Positions 8,330 through 18,139 are shown, counted from the stretch's first letter. The stretch: DNA of 64,000 bases from Fodinicurvata halophila (GCF_042651425.1 NZ_JBHSCW010000001.1:620001-684000), one strand, 5' to 3'. Notes: a model not told the origin generated them from the letters alone. Numbers and translations: made by a program.

Positions 8330-9196
8330 TCATTCGGCGCGCGCGGCGTCGGCAAGCTGTATGGGCCTGTTCTGGCCGGGCGCGGCCGCATATTCCTCGG
8401 CTGCCTGATCCAGCCAGTCCTCGTATTCCTCCTGGGAGACCGCCTTGATCATGATCGGCATGTAGGCGTGGCCCTGCCCGCATATCTCCGAGCACTGGCC
8501 GTAATAGGTGCCTTCTTCCTTGATATTCACCCAGGTCTCGTTGATGCGCCCGGGCACCGCGTCCGTCTTGATCCCGAAGGCGGGCATGGCGAAGGAGTGC
8601 AGCACGTCGCCGGCCGTCACCAGGATGCGGATATTGGTATCAACCGGCAGCACCACGGCCGTGTCAGTGGCCAGAAGACGCGGCAGACCCTCCTCGGCCG
8701 CCTCCTCATCGGTCAGCATGAAGGAGTCGAACTGGAACAGACCCTCCTCCGGATGCTCGTATTCATAGGTCCAGAACCACTGCTTGCCGGTGGCCTTGAT
8801 GGTCATCTCGGAGTCGGGAATCTGGTCCTCGGCATAGAGCAGCTTGAACGACGGCACGGCGATGATCACCAGAATCAGCACCGGCACCACGGTCCAGACG
8901 ATCTCGATCAGCGTGTTGTGGGTGGTCTTGGACGGTGTCGGGTTCTTGCTGGCTCTGAAGCGAACCATCACGTAGATCAGCAGGGCCAGCACGAACAGCG
9001 TGATGGCCGTGATGATCACCAGCAGCATGTTGTGGAAATCTTGCATCTGCGTCTTGATGACGGATGCGGCCTCCTGCAGGCCCAGACCCCAGGGCACCGG
9101 CTCTCCCTGTCCCTGGGCATTGGCCGGCACCGCCAGTGCCATCAGTGCATAGAACGCCGCCACAACAGTGGTGGCCCATCGAGAAACAAGCGCCAT
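8330..9196 (-). CDS. coxB: Cytochrome c oxidase subunit II
   Basis: Takes electrons from cytochrome c through its periplasmic CuA centre. The 288-residue precursor has a signal peptide (cleavage expected after PANA), two membrane helices (about 55-80 and 100-120), the aromatic segment KQWFWTYEYEH and the CuA ligand motif CSEICGQGH followed by M (HAYMPIM). It is the first gene of the cox operon. GGAAAAGATAAG precedes the ATG at 9196; the frame is open upstream, but residues there do not look like a signal peptide. Confidence 0.97.
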   Translation of the reverse strand: MALVSRWATTVVAAFYALMALAVPANAQGQGEPVPWGLGLQEAASVIKTQMQDFHNMLLVIITAITLFVLALLIYVMVRFRASKNPTPSKTTHNTLIEIVWTVVPVLILVIIAVPSFKLLYAEDQIPDSEMTIKATGKQWFWTYEYEHPEEGLFQFDSFMLTDEEAAEEGLPRLLATDTAVVLPVDTNIRILVTAGDVLHSFAMPAFGIKTDAVPGRINETWVNIKEEGTYYGQCSEICGQGHAYMPIMIKAVSQEEYEDWLDQAAEEYAAAPGQNRPIQLADAARAE

Positions 9197-9314
9197 CTTA
9201 TCTTTTCCCGTCTTCGCCTGAACGTGCGGACCCGGCCGCGGAAACCGCGTTTCTGGGCAGTTCCGCTTCCGGGTGATCGGCACACAAGCCGTCCGCCCCA
9301 CTTTCGAGGTGCGC

Positions 9315-9343
9315 AACCTAGCTTACTCCCTGCCGCCTCTCAA
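9315..9343 (-). promoter_or_regulatory. Candidate sigma-70 promoter of the cox operon
   Basis: TTGAGA (9343-9338), 17-bp spacer, TAGGTT (9320-9315), about 110 bases upstream of coxB. The rest of the 272-bp gap 9197-9468 holds no gene. A short hairpin at 9430-9446 (TGCGGC / GCCGCA) may end the DUF3422 transcript. Confidence 0.4.
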
Positions 9344-9468
9344 GCGGCTTCCCGGTCTTTCACGCCTCTTTGCAGACCTCATTAGCTGGATGCCGAGTAT
9401 AGCGAAAGTCCCCGGGGCTCCCGAGGTTATGCGGCGTTTTGCCGCAAAACTGCGCACGAGACTAGGTC

Positions 9469-10824
9469 TCAGTCCTCCTGCGCCATCTCGTCCTTGACCT
9501 CGCGCCCGATAAGGTGCCGCACCCGCCGCATGCCGAACCACACCAGCCCGGCCACCACCGGTATCGCGAGCCCCGGGGTCATGTCCAGGAAGCTGCCGGG
9601 CACGTCCAGGCCGCTGGCCTTCAGGCTCTCGGCCGCATAGGAGACCAGGCCCACGCCGTAGTAAGTGATGGCGGCCACGGACAGGCTTTCCACCGTTTCC
9701 TGCAGCAGCAGTTGCAGCTTGGCCCGGCGGCTCATGGTTTCCAGCAAATTGCGGTTCTGGCCCTCCAGCTTGATGTCCACCCGTGTGCGCAGCAGCTGGC
9801 TGGCCCGTGCCACCCGCTTGGACAGCGTGTCCAGGCGGTCGGACACCGCCACGCAGGTGTTGGCGGCCGGCGCCAGGCGCCGGTCCATGAACTCGCCGAT
9901 GGTCTGGATGCCCTCGATCCGCTCCTCGCGCAGTTCGGTGATGCGCCGGCGCACCAGTTCGTAATAGGCGCGCGTGGCGCCAAAGCGGAAGTTGGTGGCC
10001 GCCGCGATCCGCTCGATCTCCGAGGAGAGATCGGTCAGCTGCGCCAGCAGCGCCTGCTCGCTCTCCAGGGCATCGCAGCGGGCGAACTCGGCCGTGATGT
10101 CCATCAGGCTGTTGCCCAGTTCCGTCAACTCCGCGCCGTGCCGGCGCGCCAGCGGCAGGCCCAGCAGCGAGAGCATGCGATAGGTCTCGATCTCGAACAA
10201 CCGCTGGACAAGGCGCCCTGCCTGGCGCGGGCGCAGATGACGATCGCGTACCAGGATCCGTCCGAAGCCGTCGGAATTGATCGTGAAGTTCATCCAGGCC
10301 CGTGCGGCACCGCCGGAGACGGCGCTGCCGGCGAAGTTCTGGATTTCGAGGATCCGCTCGAGCTCGTCCGCATCCACCTCTTCGCCTTCGCCCGGATCGT
10401 CCTCCATTTCCATGTGAATGCCGACCAGGACCTGTCCGGGCAGCCGCGAAAGCCAGTCGGAGGGCACGAAGTCCATGGCCGTGTGCGCAAAGCGTTCCCG
10501 GTCGTCTGCCTGGCCGTAGGAGAAAACCTCGCCCCGGGCGAAGAAGCTGTAGCTGGTGAACTCGGTATGCCGCTCCCAGCGCAGGCGGTAATCTCCCAGT
10601 TCCACCGCATGGAAGTTGCTGCCCTCCGCCGGCGCCGGCTGGCCGTGCTTGCGGCAGAGCTCGGCCACCAGGGCACGTTCCTCATCAGCGCCGTGTTCCC
10701 CGGTCAGGAGCGCCAGGTGCGAGGCCCGCTCGTTCTTGCTCAGGTGCATGTAGGGTCGGGCATGCACCTCCGCCGAAAGTTCCTGGCGCAGCGGGTGATC
10801 CGACAATGGCAGTGCGTAACTCAT
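9469..10824 (-). CDS. DUF3422 family membrane-anchored protein
   Basis: A 451-residue protein matching the DUF3422 pattern: N-terminal HPLRQELSAEVHARP, a long helical middle (about residues 250-390), and a C-terminal pair of hydrophobic segments (VAAITYYGVGLVSYAAES and PGLAIPVVAGLVWFGMRR). The biochemical role is unknown. It is divergently arranged with tldD, 112 bases apart, so the two may share a promoter region. ATG at 10824 is used; the frame remains open into the divergent region, but the HPLR motif normally lies within ten residues of the start. Confidence 0.85.
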   Translation of the reverse strand: MSYALPLSDHPLRQELSAEVHARPYMHLSKNERASHLALLTGEHGADEERALVAELCRKHGQPAPAEGSNFHAVELGDYRLRWERHTEFTSYSFFARGEVFSYGQADDRERFAHTAMDFVPSDWLSRLPGQVLVGIHMEMEDDPGEGEEVDADELERILEIQNFAGSAVSGGAARAWMNFTINSDGFGRILVRDRHLRPRQAGRLVQRLFEIETYRMLSLLGLPLARRHGAELTELGNSLMDITAEFARCDALESEQALLAQLTDLSSEIERIAAATNFRFGATRAYYELVRRRITELREERIEGIQTIGEFMDRRLAPAANTCVAVSDRLDTLSKRVARASQLLRTRVDIKLEGQNRNLLETMSRRAKLQLLLQETVESLSVAAITYYGVGLVSYAAESLKASGLDVPGSFLDMTPGLAIPVVAGLVWFGMRRVRHLIGREVKDEMAQED

Positions 10825-10936
10825 GCTTTTCAAGGCCCCCCGAATGCGGAATCCTAGGATTCCGGTGCTGTTATTTGCGCCCTGCAACGCTATATCAGGA
10901 TGGACGGACCGTGCCACCGAATATAAGGATTCCTTC

Positions 10937-12370
10937 ATGTCTCTGATCGCCGAAACCGATGCGCTGTTCTTCGAACGCGCCGGCATGGATCGCGAACGCA
11001 CCCAGTCCCAGGTCGACGAGGCCCTGCAGGGCGCCGACGACGGCGAGCTCTTCCTGGAGTACCGGCAATCGGAAGCCCTCGGCTGGGACGACGGCCGCCT
11101 GAAAAGCGCCTCCTTCGATACCTCCCAGGGCTTCGGGCTGCGCTCGGTCAGCGGCGAGGCCGCCGGCTACGCCCATGCCGGCGAACTTTCCGAGGACGCG
11201 CTGGATCGCGCCAGTGAAACGGTGCGTGCCGTACACCGCGGCCGTGGTGGCGTCATGGCCGAACCGCCCCAGGGCACCAACCGGCGCCTCTACAACAGCG
11301 ACAACCCGCTCAATGACGTGGCCTTCGAGAGCAAGGTGGCCTTGCTGGGCGAAATCGACAGCTACCTGCGGGCCAAGGATCCGCGGGTCAAGCAGGTGTC
11401 CGCCTCGCTCGCCGGCAACTGGCAGGCCGTTCAGATCATTCGCGCCGGCGGCGAGCGCCAGGCCGACATACGCCCTCTGGTGCGCCTCAACGTCTCGGTC
11501 GCCCTCGAGGAGGACGGTCGCATGGAAACCGGCAGCGCGGGCGGGGGCGGTCGCCTGGCCTACACCGGCCTGATGGAGGAGGACTCCTGGAAGGCCCTGG
11601 CCGACGAAGCGTTGCGCCAGGCCGAGGTCAACCTGGGCTCCATCGACACGCCCGCCGGCGAAATGCCCGTGATCCTGGGACCCGGCTGGCCGGGCATCCT
11701 GCTGCACGAGGCCATCGGTCACGGTCTCGAGGGCGACTTCAACCGCAAGAAGACCTCCGCCTTCGCCGGCCTGATGGGAGAGCGCGTGGCTTCACCCGGC
11801 GTCACGGTGGTGGACGATGGCACCATGCCCGACCGGCGTGGCTCGCTGACCATCGACGATGAGGGCACGCCGACAACCCGGACCACCCTGATCGAGGACG
11901 GCATCCTGACCGGTTACATGCAGGACCGGCAGAACGCCCGCCTGATGGGCATGACGCCCACCGGCAACGGACGGCGCGAATCCTATGCCCACATCCCCAT
12001 GCCGCGTATGACCAACACCGTCATGCTGAACGGCGACAAGGATCCGGGCGAGATGTTCGCCGCGGTGAAGAAGGGCCTCTATGCCGTCCACTTCGGCGGC
12101 GGACAGGTGGACATCACCAGCGGCAAGTTCACCTTCTCCTGCACCGAGGCCTACCTGATCGAGGACGGCAAGATCGGCCCGGCGGTCAAGGGCGCCACCC
12201 TGATCGGCAACGGCCCGGACGTGCTCACAAAGGTGAAGATGGTGGGCAACGACATGCAGCTCGATCCCGGCATCGGCACCTGCGGCAAGGAGGGACAGGG
12301 CGTGCCCGTGGGCGTGGGCCAGCCCAGCCTGCTGGTCGATTCCATCACCGTGGGCGGCACGGCCGCCTGA
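10937..12370 (+). CDS. tldD: Metalloprotease TldD
   Basis: TldD with TldE/PmbA forms a zinc protease that degrades unfolded peptides and processes modified peptides such as microcin B17; cytoplasmic. The 477-residue protein carries the zinc motif HEAIGHGLEGD near residue 258, followed by RKKTSAFAGLMGERVASPGVTVVDDGT and the ATLIGNGPDVLTKVKMVGND region, all TldD-specific. No tldE lies next to it, which is usual. ATG at 10937 begins the family-typical MSLIAETDALFF. A hairpin terminator follows directly. Confidence 0.95.
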   Translation: MSLIAETDALFFERAGMDRERTQSQVDEALQGADDGELFLEYRQSEALGWDDGRLKSASFDTSQGFGLRSVSGEAAGYAHAGELSEDALDRASETVRAVHRGRGGVMAEPPQGTNRRLYNSDNPLNDVAFESKVALLGEIDSYLRAKDPRVKQVSASLAGNWQAVQIIRAGGERQADIRPLVRLNVSVALEEDGRMETGSAGGGGRLAYTGLMEEDSWKALADEALRQAEVNLGSIDTPAGEMPVILGPGWPGILLHEAIGHGLEGDFNRKKTSAFAGLMGERVASPGVTVVDDGTMPDRRGSLTIDDEGTPTTRTTLIEDGILTGYMQDRQNARLMGMTPTGNGRRESYAHIPMPRMTNTVMLNGDKDPGEMFAAVKKGLYAVHFGGGQVDITSGKFTFSCTEAYLIEDGKIGPAVKGATLIGNGPDVLTKVKMVGNDMQLDPGIGTCGKEGQGVPVGVGQPSLLVDSITVGGTAA

Positions 12371-12391
12371 ACAGGCCTTTCCGGAACGGTT

Positions 12392-12424
12392 GCACCCGGC
12401 CTATTCGGCCGGGTGCCCTTCTTC
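12392..12424 (+). terminator. Terminator after tldD
   Basis: Arms GCACCCGGCC (12392-12401) and GGCCGGGTGC (12407-12416) with a short loop, followed by CCTTCTTC on the plus strand. It overlaps the last codons of the convergent RND pump gene, so one hairpin lies within both transcripts. Confidence 0.6.
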
Positions 12425-15400
12425 CCGGGCTGTGCTCACAACACTCTGGCTTTCTCTTTCCAGCTGCTTCGCCACGGCATTGCGCGAAGCCGTGAAGCGC
12501 GCCAGCAGGTCATAGAGCACCGGAACCACGAAGAGAGTCAGCAGGGTGGCCAGCACCAGCCCGCCGATCACGACCACGCCGATGGCCCCACGGCTCTCGG
12601 CCCCGGCCCCCGAGGACAGGACAAGGGGGACCGCCCCCACCACCGTCGAGATGGCCGTCATCAGGATGGGCCGGAAGCGCAGCACCGTTCCTTCAACGAT
12701 GGCTTCCCGCACCGAGCGCCCCTCCTCGCGCAGCTGGTTGGCGAACTCCACGATCAGGATACCGTTCTTGGCCATCAGGCCGATCAGCAGGATGGCGCCG
12801 ATCTGGCTGTAGATGTTGATCGACATGCCGGTCAGCCAGAGCGCCAGAAGCGCGCCAGTCACCGCCAGGGGCACCACCAGCATGATGATGGCCGGATGGA
12901 TGAAGCTCTCGAACTGGGCAGCCAGAACCAGGAAGACGATCACCAGCGCCAGCAGGAAGGTGAAGTAGATCTCGTTCGAGCTCTCCTGGAACTCCTGGGA
13001 CTGCCCCAGGTAACTCAGACGAGCCGACTCGGGCAGTTCCTCGTCGGCAAGCCCCTCGAAATAGGCGAGGGCCTCACCCAGGTCATAGCCAGAAGCCAGT
13101 GAGGCCGTGATCGTCACGGACGGCAGGCGATCCACACGGGTCAGGGACGGTGGCGCACCGCGCTCGGTCAGGGTCACAAGACTGCTGAGCGGCACTAGTT
13201 CGCCGCTGTCTGCCCGAACGAAGATGCTTTCCAGGTCGCTCGGCGTCATTCGGGCGCTGTCCTCAAGCTGCACGATCACGTCGTATTCCCGTCCCCGGTC
13301 CAGATAACTGCCCACGGTCCGCGACGCGATCATGCTCTCGAGCGTGGTTGAGATATCCTGCACGCGAATGCCCAGGTCCGCGGCCCGCTTGCGATCGATG
13401 GAAACGCTCAATTGCGGCCGGGTTTCCTTGTAGTCGGTATCCAGGTTCAATATGCGCTGGTTCTCGGATGCCCGTCCCACCAGCTGGTCGGCCCAGTTTC
13501 CCACGGTCTCGTAATCGGAGCCCCCGACAACGATCTGGATCGGCTGCTCGAAGGAGCTCTGCCCCAGTCCCGGCGGATTGACGGCGAAGGCGCGCAGACC
13601 GGGGATGGCGAGGATCTTGGGGAAGATCTCCTGCGTGATCTCCTGCTGCTTCATGTCGCGCTCGTCCCAGGGGGCCAACCCCAGGATCGTGAATCCGCTG
13701 TTGGGAACGTTGCCCCACCCGACAATGGAGAAGATCCGGTTCGCATCCCCGCGCTCATAGACCGGCCGGATGGCTTCCTCCACCTGCAGGACACTGCGAA
13801 AGGTCTCCTGCGGTGTCGCGCCTTCCGGCGCCGTGCTGGGAATGATGATGACCCCGCGATCCTCGGTCGGTGTCAACTCGTTGGGCAGCAAGGAGAACAG
13901 CGGCACCGAGAGCAGAGCCACCAGCAGGGCCACACCAAGCACTGCGAGGGGCAAGACGATCACGCGTTCCAGCAGCCAGCGATACCCACGGGTCAGCCCG
14001 TCCAGGCCGGCCTCCGTGCTGCGCATGAACCAGTTGGGCCGGCGCGTGCGGTCAGGCGCCTTCAGCCACTTGGAACAGAGCATGGGCGCCAGCGTCAGCG
14101 CGATCAGGCTGGAAAAGGCCACGGCCGCCGCCATGGTCAGGCCGAATTCCTCGAACAGGCGCCCGACGCTGCCCTGCAGGAAGGCGATGGGGATGAAGAC
14201 CGCGATCAGGGTCAGGCTGGTGGCGATCACGGCGAAGCCAACCTGGCGTGTGCCATGGAAGGCGGCCACCAGCGGCGGCTCGCCCTCCTCGATGCGCCGC
14301 TGCACGTTCTCCAGCACGACAATGGCGTCGTCCACGACCAGGCCCACGGCCAGGATCATGGCCAGCAGGGTCAACACGTTGATGGAGAACCCCAGCGGCG
14401 CCATGATGATGAAGGCGCCGATCAGCGAGACCGGGATGGTCACGGCGGGAATGAAAGTGGCCCGGATCGTGCGCAGGAACAGGAAGATGATGACCACCAC
14501 CAGGCCGATGGCCAGCAGCAGCGTCTTGACCACTTCCTTGATCGCCTCGCGGATGAACAGTGATTCGTCGTAGCTGGCGGTCAGTTCGACGCCTTCGGGT
14601 AGATCGCCCTGGATGGCATCGATCTCCGCCCGCACACGGTCCGACACCTCGATGGTATTGGCCTTCGACTGCCGGACGATGCCCAGTCCGATGGCCCCCT
14701 CGCCGTTGGAGCGCAGGATGGAACGTTCGCTCTCCACGCCCCGTTCGATGCGCGCCACCTCGCCCAGCCGGATCTGATAGCCGTCCTCCTGCTTCACCAC
14801 CAGGCTTGCGAACTCCTCGGGATCGCGCAGACGGCTTTCCGTGCGCACGGTCAATTCGCGCGCCTCGGACTCCAGGCGCCCGGCCGGAAGCTCCAGGTTG
14901 CCGCCCCGCAGGGCCTGTTCCACATCGGATACCGTCAGATCCCGGGCGGCCATGGCCTGCCGGTCCAGCCAGATGCGCATGGCATAGCGACGATCTCCCC
15001 CGATACGAATGCGCGCGACACCGTCCAGGATGGACATGCGATCCGTCAGCGTCCGCTCGGCGTAGTCGCTCAGCTCCGAGGGATCCAGGCGGTCGCTGGT
15101 CAAGGTGATCCACATCATCGGTCGTGCGTTGGCATCGGCCTTGCGGACCACGGGGTCCTCGGCCTCTTCGGGCAGCTGCGACAGCACCCGTCCAACCGCA
15201 TCGCGCACATCGTTGGCCGCAAGGTCCACGTTCTGGGAGGTGTTGAACTCGATGGTGGTCTCGGCCCGTCCATCGCGGCTTTCCGACTGGATGTTGCGGA
15301 TCCCCTCGACACCGCTGATGGCACTCTCGATCACTTCGGTGATCTCGCTGTCCATCACCTGAGGGGCCGCGCCCGTGTAGACCGTGTCGATGGACACGAC

Positions 15401-15529
15401 CGGCGGATCGATGTCGGGATTCTCGCGCACCGCCATTTGCAGCATGAAGGCGATGCCCAGCACGACGATCAGCAGGCTGATCACCGTCGCCAGGACAGGC
15501 CGCTTTATGGATGTATCCGACAGGAACAC
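12401..15529 (-). CDS. RND family efflux transporter permease (HAE1/AcrB-like)
   Basis: Proton-driven inner-membrane exporter of the hydrophobe/amphiphile RND class, 1042 residues. The N-terminus SDTSIKRPVLATVIS is typical of the MexF/AcrB branch. Two repeats of six helices and two large periplasmic loops are visible. The proton-relay pair is D400-D401 in GLVVDDAIVVLENV, and the second half has GLMAKNGILIVEFAN. It is 24 bp downstream of its membrane fusion partner and ends in a convergent arrangement with tldD. No outer-membrane channel gene is adjacent. The substrate cannot be predicted from sequence. Confidence 0.95.
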   Translation of the reverse strand: MFLSDTSIKRPVLATVISLLIVVLGIAFMLQMAVRENPDIDPPVVSIDTVYTGAAPQVMDSEITEVIESAISGVEGIRNIQSESRDGRAETTIEFNTSQNVDLAANDVRDAVGRVLSQLPEEAEDPVVRKADANARPMMWITLTSDRLDPSELSDYAERTLTDRMSILDGVARIRIGGDRRYAMRIWLDRQAMAARDLTVSDVEQALRGGNLELPAGRLESEARELTVRTESRLRDPEEFASLVVKQEDGYQIRLGEVARIERGVESERSILRSNGEGAIGLGIVRQSKANTIEVSDRVRAEIDAIQGDLPEGVELTASYDESLFIREAIKEVVKTLLLAIGLVVVIIFLFLRTIRATFIPAVTIPVSLIGAFIIMAPLGFSINVLTLLAMILAVGLVVDDAIVVLENVQRRIEEGEPPLVAAFHGTRQVGFAVIATSLTLIAVFIPIAFLQGSVGRLFEEFGLTMAAAVAFSSLIALTLAPMLCSKWLKAPDRTRRPNWFMRSTEAGLDGLTRGYRWLLERVIVLPLAVLGVALLVALLSVPLFSLLPNELTPTEDRGVIIIPSTAPEGATPQETFRSVLQVEEAIRPVYERGDANRIFSIVGWGNVPNSGFTILGLAPWDERDMKQQEITQEIFPKILAIPGLRAFAVNPPGLGQSSFEQPIQIVVGGSDYETVGNWADQLVGRASENQRILNLDTDYKETRPQLSVSIDRKRAADLGIRVQDISTTLESMIASRTVGSYLDRGREYDVIVQLEDSARMTPSDLESIFVRADSGELVPLSSLVTLTERGAPPSLTRVDRLPSVTITASLASGYDLGEALAYFEGLADEELPESARLSYLGQSQEFQESSNEIYFTFLLALVIVFLVLAAQFESFIHPAIIMLVVPLAVTGALLALWLTGMSINIYSQIGAILLIGLMAKNGILIVEFANQLREEGRSVREAIVEGTVLRFRPILMTAISTVVGAVPLVLSSGAGAESRGAIGVVVIGGLVLATLLTLFVVPVLYDLLARFTASRNAVAKQLERESQSVVSTAREEGHPAE

Positions 15530-15553
15530 GTCCTAAGATCCCCCGCCCGCCGT

Positions 15554-16657
15554 CTAGACGCCGGGGTCCGGGCCGTCGCCGGACCCGACCACGCGTACCT
15601 GCGTGCCGTCCTGCAGCCGCTGCAGGCCATAGGTTACCACGCGATCGCCCTGCGAAAGCCCCGAGCGGATCTCGACCTCGCCCGGCAGGCGCGTGCCCAG
15701 CTCGATGTCCACGCGGCGCACGCTGGCGTTGTCGCCCTCGCCCTCCTCGAGCACATAGACATGCGGCCGGTCGCCCTCGGCCACCACAGCCATTTCCGGC
15801 ACCAGTACGGCGTTCTCGCGCTGGCTGACCAGCAGGCGCATCGCCATGAACATGCCCGGGCGCAGGCGGCGATCCGCGTTTGGCAGGGTTGCCTCGACGC
15901 GCAACGAACGGGTCGTCGGATCGACCCGGGTATCGATGTCGCTGACGGTTCCTTCAAAGATTTCGCCGGGCCAGGCGGTCGAGGTTGCCTCCACCGGCAG
16001 GCCACGCGACAGGACGCCCATGAAACGCTCGGGCACCGAGAACTCCATCTTTATCTCCGAGATGTCGTCCAGCGTCGTCACCACGGTCTGGCTGTCGATA
16101 TAGGCCCCCGGTGAAACGCGGCGCAGGCCAACCATGCCGCCGAACGGGGCGGAGATGCTGCGGTCGGCGATATCGGTCTCGATGGCGGCCGCCCGAGCAT
16201 TCGCTGCCTCCAGCGAAGCCCGCAGTTCGTCGACCCGGGCTTGCGGCACGTTCTGGCTTGTCAGCAACTGGCGCGCCCGCTCCAGCTGGCGGGCCATGTC
16301 GCGGCGATTGGCCTCGGCCTCGCGCAGCTCGGCCTGCTGGCGCGTCGCGTCGAGCTCGAGCAGCAGGTCGCCGGCGGCCACCTCTTCGCCCTGTTTGAAA
16401 TGGATCGCCTCGATGCGTCCGGCCACCTCGGGCACCACCTCGATGGATTCGCGGGCCTCTGTCGTGCCGACCGCCTCCACGCGCTCGGCCACGCGGCCGA
16501 CCCGGACCTCGCTTATCACCACAGGACTGCTCTGATCACCGCCCGGTGAGGGATTGCCATCACTGCCGGTATCGGCGGGAAGATAAGTCTGCCAGGCATA
16601 GTAGCCCGCGCCCGCCAGAAGCAGGATGAAGGCGAGCTGAAGGAGTGTGCGCATCAT
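15554..16657 (-). CDS. RND efflux membrane fusion protein (periplasmic adaptor)
   Basis: Bridges the RND permease to an outer-membrane channel. The 367-residue protein has an N-terminal anchor (LLQLAFILLLAGAGYYAW), the split lipoyl domain (EVAGRIEAIHFKQGEEVAAGD and ISAPFGGMVGLRRVSPGAYI), a helical hairpin between about residues 100 and 160, and the beta-barrel end (RPGMFMAMRLLV). Start is ATG 16657 or the adjoining ATG 16654; neither has a strong ribosome site. It is transcribed together with the permease and divergently from the L,D-transpeptidase gene; the 164-bp gap between them must hold both promoters. Confidence 0.93.
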   Translation of the reverse strand: MMRTLLQLAFILLLAGAGYYAWQTYLPADTGSDGNPSPGGDQSSPVVISEVRVGRVAERVEAVGTTEARESIEVVPEVAGRIEAIHFKQGEEVAAGDLLLELDATRQQAELREAEANRRDMARQLERARQLLTSQNVPQARVDELRASLEAANARAAAIETDIADRSISAPFGGMVGLRRVSPGAYIDSQTVVTTLDDISEIKMEFSVPERFMGVLSRGLPVEATSTAWPGEIFEGTVSDIDTRVDPTTRSLRVEATLPNADRRLRPGMFMAMRLLVSQRENAVLVPEMAVVAEGDRPHVYVLEEGEGDNASVRRVDIELGTRLPGEVEIRSGLSQGDRVVTYGLQRLQDGTQVRVVGSGDGPDPGV

Positions 16658-16821
16658 GGGGTGTCTTGCACGACCTCTATACTTATCCGAACCATCCCGC
16701 CGCACCCCCGTTGCCGCTAGGATTCCTGCTTCGGGAATTGTCTGGAAATCACAAAATCTGCTGCTGAAAACTAGAGGGATTGTGTTAAACATTCCACCCA
16801 GAAAGTCGTTCCGGGGGGAAT

Positions 16822-17382
16822 ATGATGTGCAGAGTGGTGCGCAGATGTCTGATGCTGGCCGGCATCGTCCTGTGGCTGTTGCCCGGCCTTGCGGCCGGCC
16901 AGGGGGAAACGGCGGGGCAAAACGATCCGAAGACCCGGCAGATGGCCGCGCTGGAAGCCGGCGTCGACTACATCGAGGTGCGCAAGGGCGAGCGCGTTCT
17001 CGAGCTTTACCGCGACGGCGAAGTCCTCGCCAGCTATCCGATCCAGCTGGGCAAGCGTCCCGAGGGACCCAAGCGCTTCGAGGGCGACAAGCGCACGCCC
17101 GAAGGCACCTATCGCATCGGCTGGCGCAATCCCGAAAGCAGCTTCTTCCTCTCGCTGGGCATCACCTATCCCAACGAAGAGGACAAGGCCTATGCCGAAC
17201 GCTATGGCGTCAGCGCGGGCGGGCAGATCATGCTGCACGGCATGCCCAACGACACGGAATACCGCAAGGAGGTCTTCAACGAGCCCAACTGGACCAATGG
17301 CTGCATCGCGCTGCGCGATCACCACATGCTGGAGATCTGGCGGGCGGTCGAGGTTGGCACGCCGATCCGTATCAAGCCGTGA
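16822..17382 (+). CDS. L,D-transpeptidase family protein (YkuD domain)
   Basis: Secreted enzyme that forms 3-3 peptidoglycan crosslinks or attaches proteins to the wall. The 186-residue protein has a signal peptide (hydrophobic LMLAGIVLWLLPGLAAG) and the YkuD active site as HGMPN followed by NGCIALRD, with the catalytic cysteine at about residue 165. In this ErfK-like short form the final Arg of the usual GCIR motif is replaced by Ala-Leu. GGGGGG lies six bases before a second ATG at 16825, which may be the true start. The 3' end overlaps the convergent YdcF-like gene by 11 bp. Confidence 0.87.
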   Translation: MMCRVVRRCLMLAGIVLWLLPGLAAGQGETAGQNDPKTRQMAALEAGVDYIEVRKGERVLELYRDGEVLASYPIQLGKRPEGPKRFEGDKRTPEGTYRIGWRNPESSFFLSLGITYPNEEDKAYAERYGVSAGGQIMLHGMPNDTEYRKEVFNEPNWTNGCIALRDHHMLEIWRAVEVGTPIRIKP

Positions 17383-18139
17383 TCCGCAGCCACAGCAGCC
17401 CCAAAAACTCGTGCAGGGCATGATCGGCACGCTGCATGTGGCTGACTGACGGCAGCCAGGTCTCAGCCCTGCCCGGAGAGGCGTCCACCAGGCGATAGTC
17501 CGTTGGCGCCGGGATGGGCTTCAGGCCGGCCCGACCCGCCAGTTCCAGCGCCCGCGGCATATGCGCCGCCGAGGTCACCAGGATGAAGGGCACATCCCCC
17601 AGGCGGCGCGCCAGCACCGCCATCTCCTCTGCCGTATCCTGGGGGGCGGTCTCCCCATGAAGCAGAGCCTCCGGCACCCCCAGCGATACCGCGGCCCGTC
17701 TCATGGCTTCGGCTACCGCCACGGGCTCGCGCCCAGCATCGCCGGTAAAGATGACGGGAACCTCCGCGAGACCCGGCAGGCTCCGCAAGCGCAATGCCTC
17801 CAGCAGTCGCGCCGCCGCCGCCCGTCCCAGCCAGGCCGCGGGCGGCGTCCCGGCGCGCACATGATGCCCGGCCCCCAGCGCAACGATGGCCGCCGGCCGC
17901 GGTTGCCCCTCCTCCAGACCGCTAAAGGGGGTCACGCGGCTCTCCAGAGGCCGCAGCAGTGCGTTGGGCAGCCAGGGCAGGGAAAAGGCCAGCAACAGCA
18001 CCGCCGAGACCACGCCCAGTCCGCGCGCCAGCCGCGGCACGTCGCCCACCTGCAACAGCAGGCCAACGGCCAGCAGCAGCGTCAGTACAAGTCCCGTCGG
18101 CGAGAGCACGGCCCCCAGCAGCTTCTTCAGGAAGAGCAT
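17372..18139 (-). CDS. YdcF/ElyC-like DUF218 membrane protein
   Basis: A 255-residue protein with two N-terminal membrane helices (about 10-30 and 40-58) and a DUF218 domain: AAIVALGAGHHV, VIFTGDAGREPVAVAEAM, APQDTAEEMAVLARRL and LVTSAAHMPRALELAGRAGL. Family members such as E. coli ElyC affect lipid-linked cell-envelope precursor metabolism, so an envelope role fits its neighbour, an L,D-transpeptidase. This is inference. The last 11 bases overlap the transpeptidase gene end to end. Confidence 0.85.
   Translation of the reverse strand: MLFLKKLLGAVLSPTGLVLTLLLAVGLLLQVGDVPRLARGLGVVSAVLLLAFSLPWLPNALLRPLESRVTPFSGLEEGQPRPAAIVALGAGHHVRAGTPPAAWLGRAAAARLLEALRLRSLPGLAEVPVIFTGDAGREPVAVAEAMRRAAVSLGVPEALLHGETAPQDTAEEMAVLARRLGDVPFILVTSAAHMPRALELAGRAGLKPIPAPTDYRLVDASPGRAETWLPSVSHMQRADHALHEFLGLLWLRITA

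Noticed and set aside
9430..9446. Short hairpin TGCGGC / GCCGCA as a terminator for the DUF3422 gene
   Set aside because: Only six base pairs and no T-tract on the minus strand; too weak to list as a feature.
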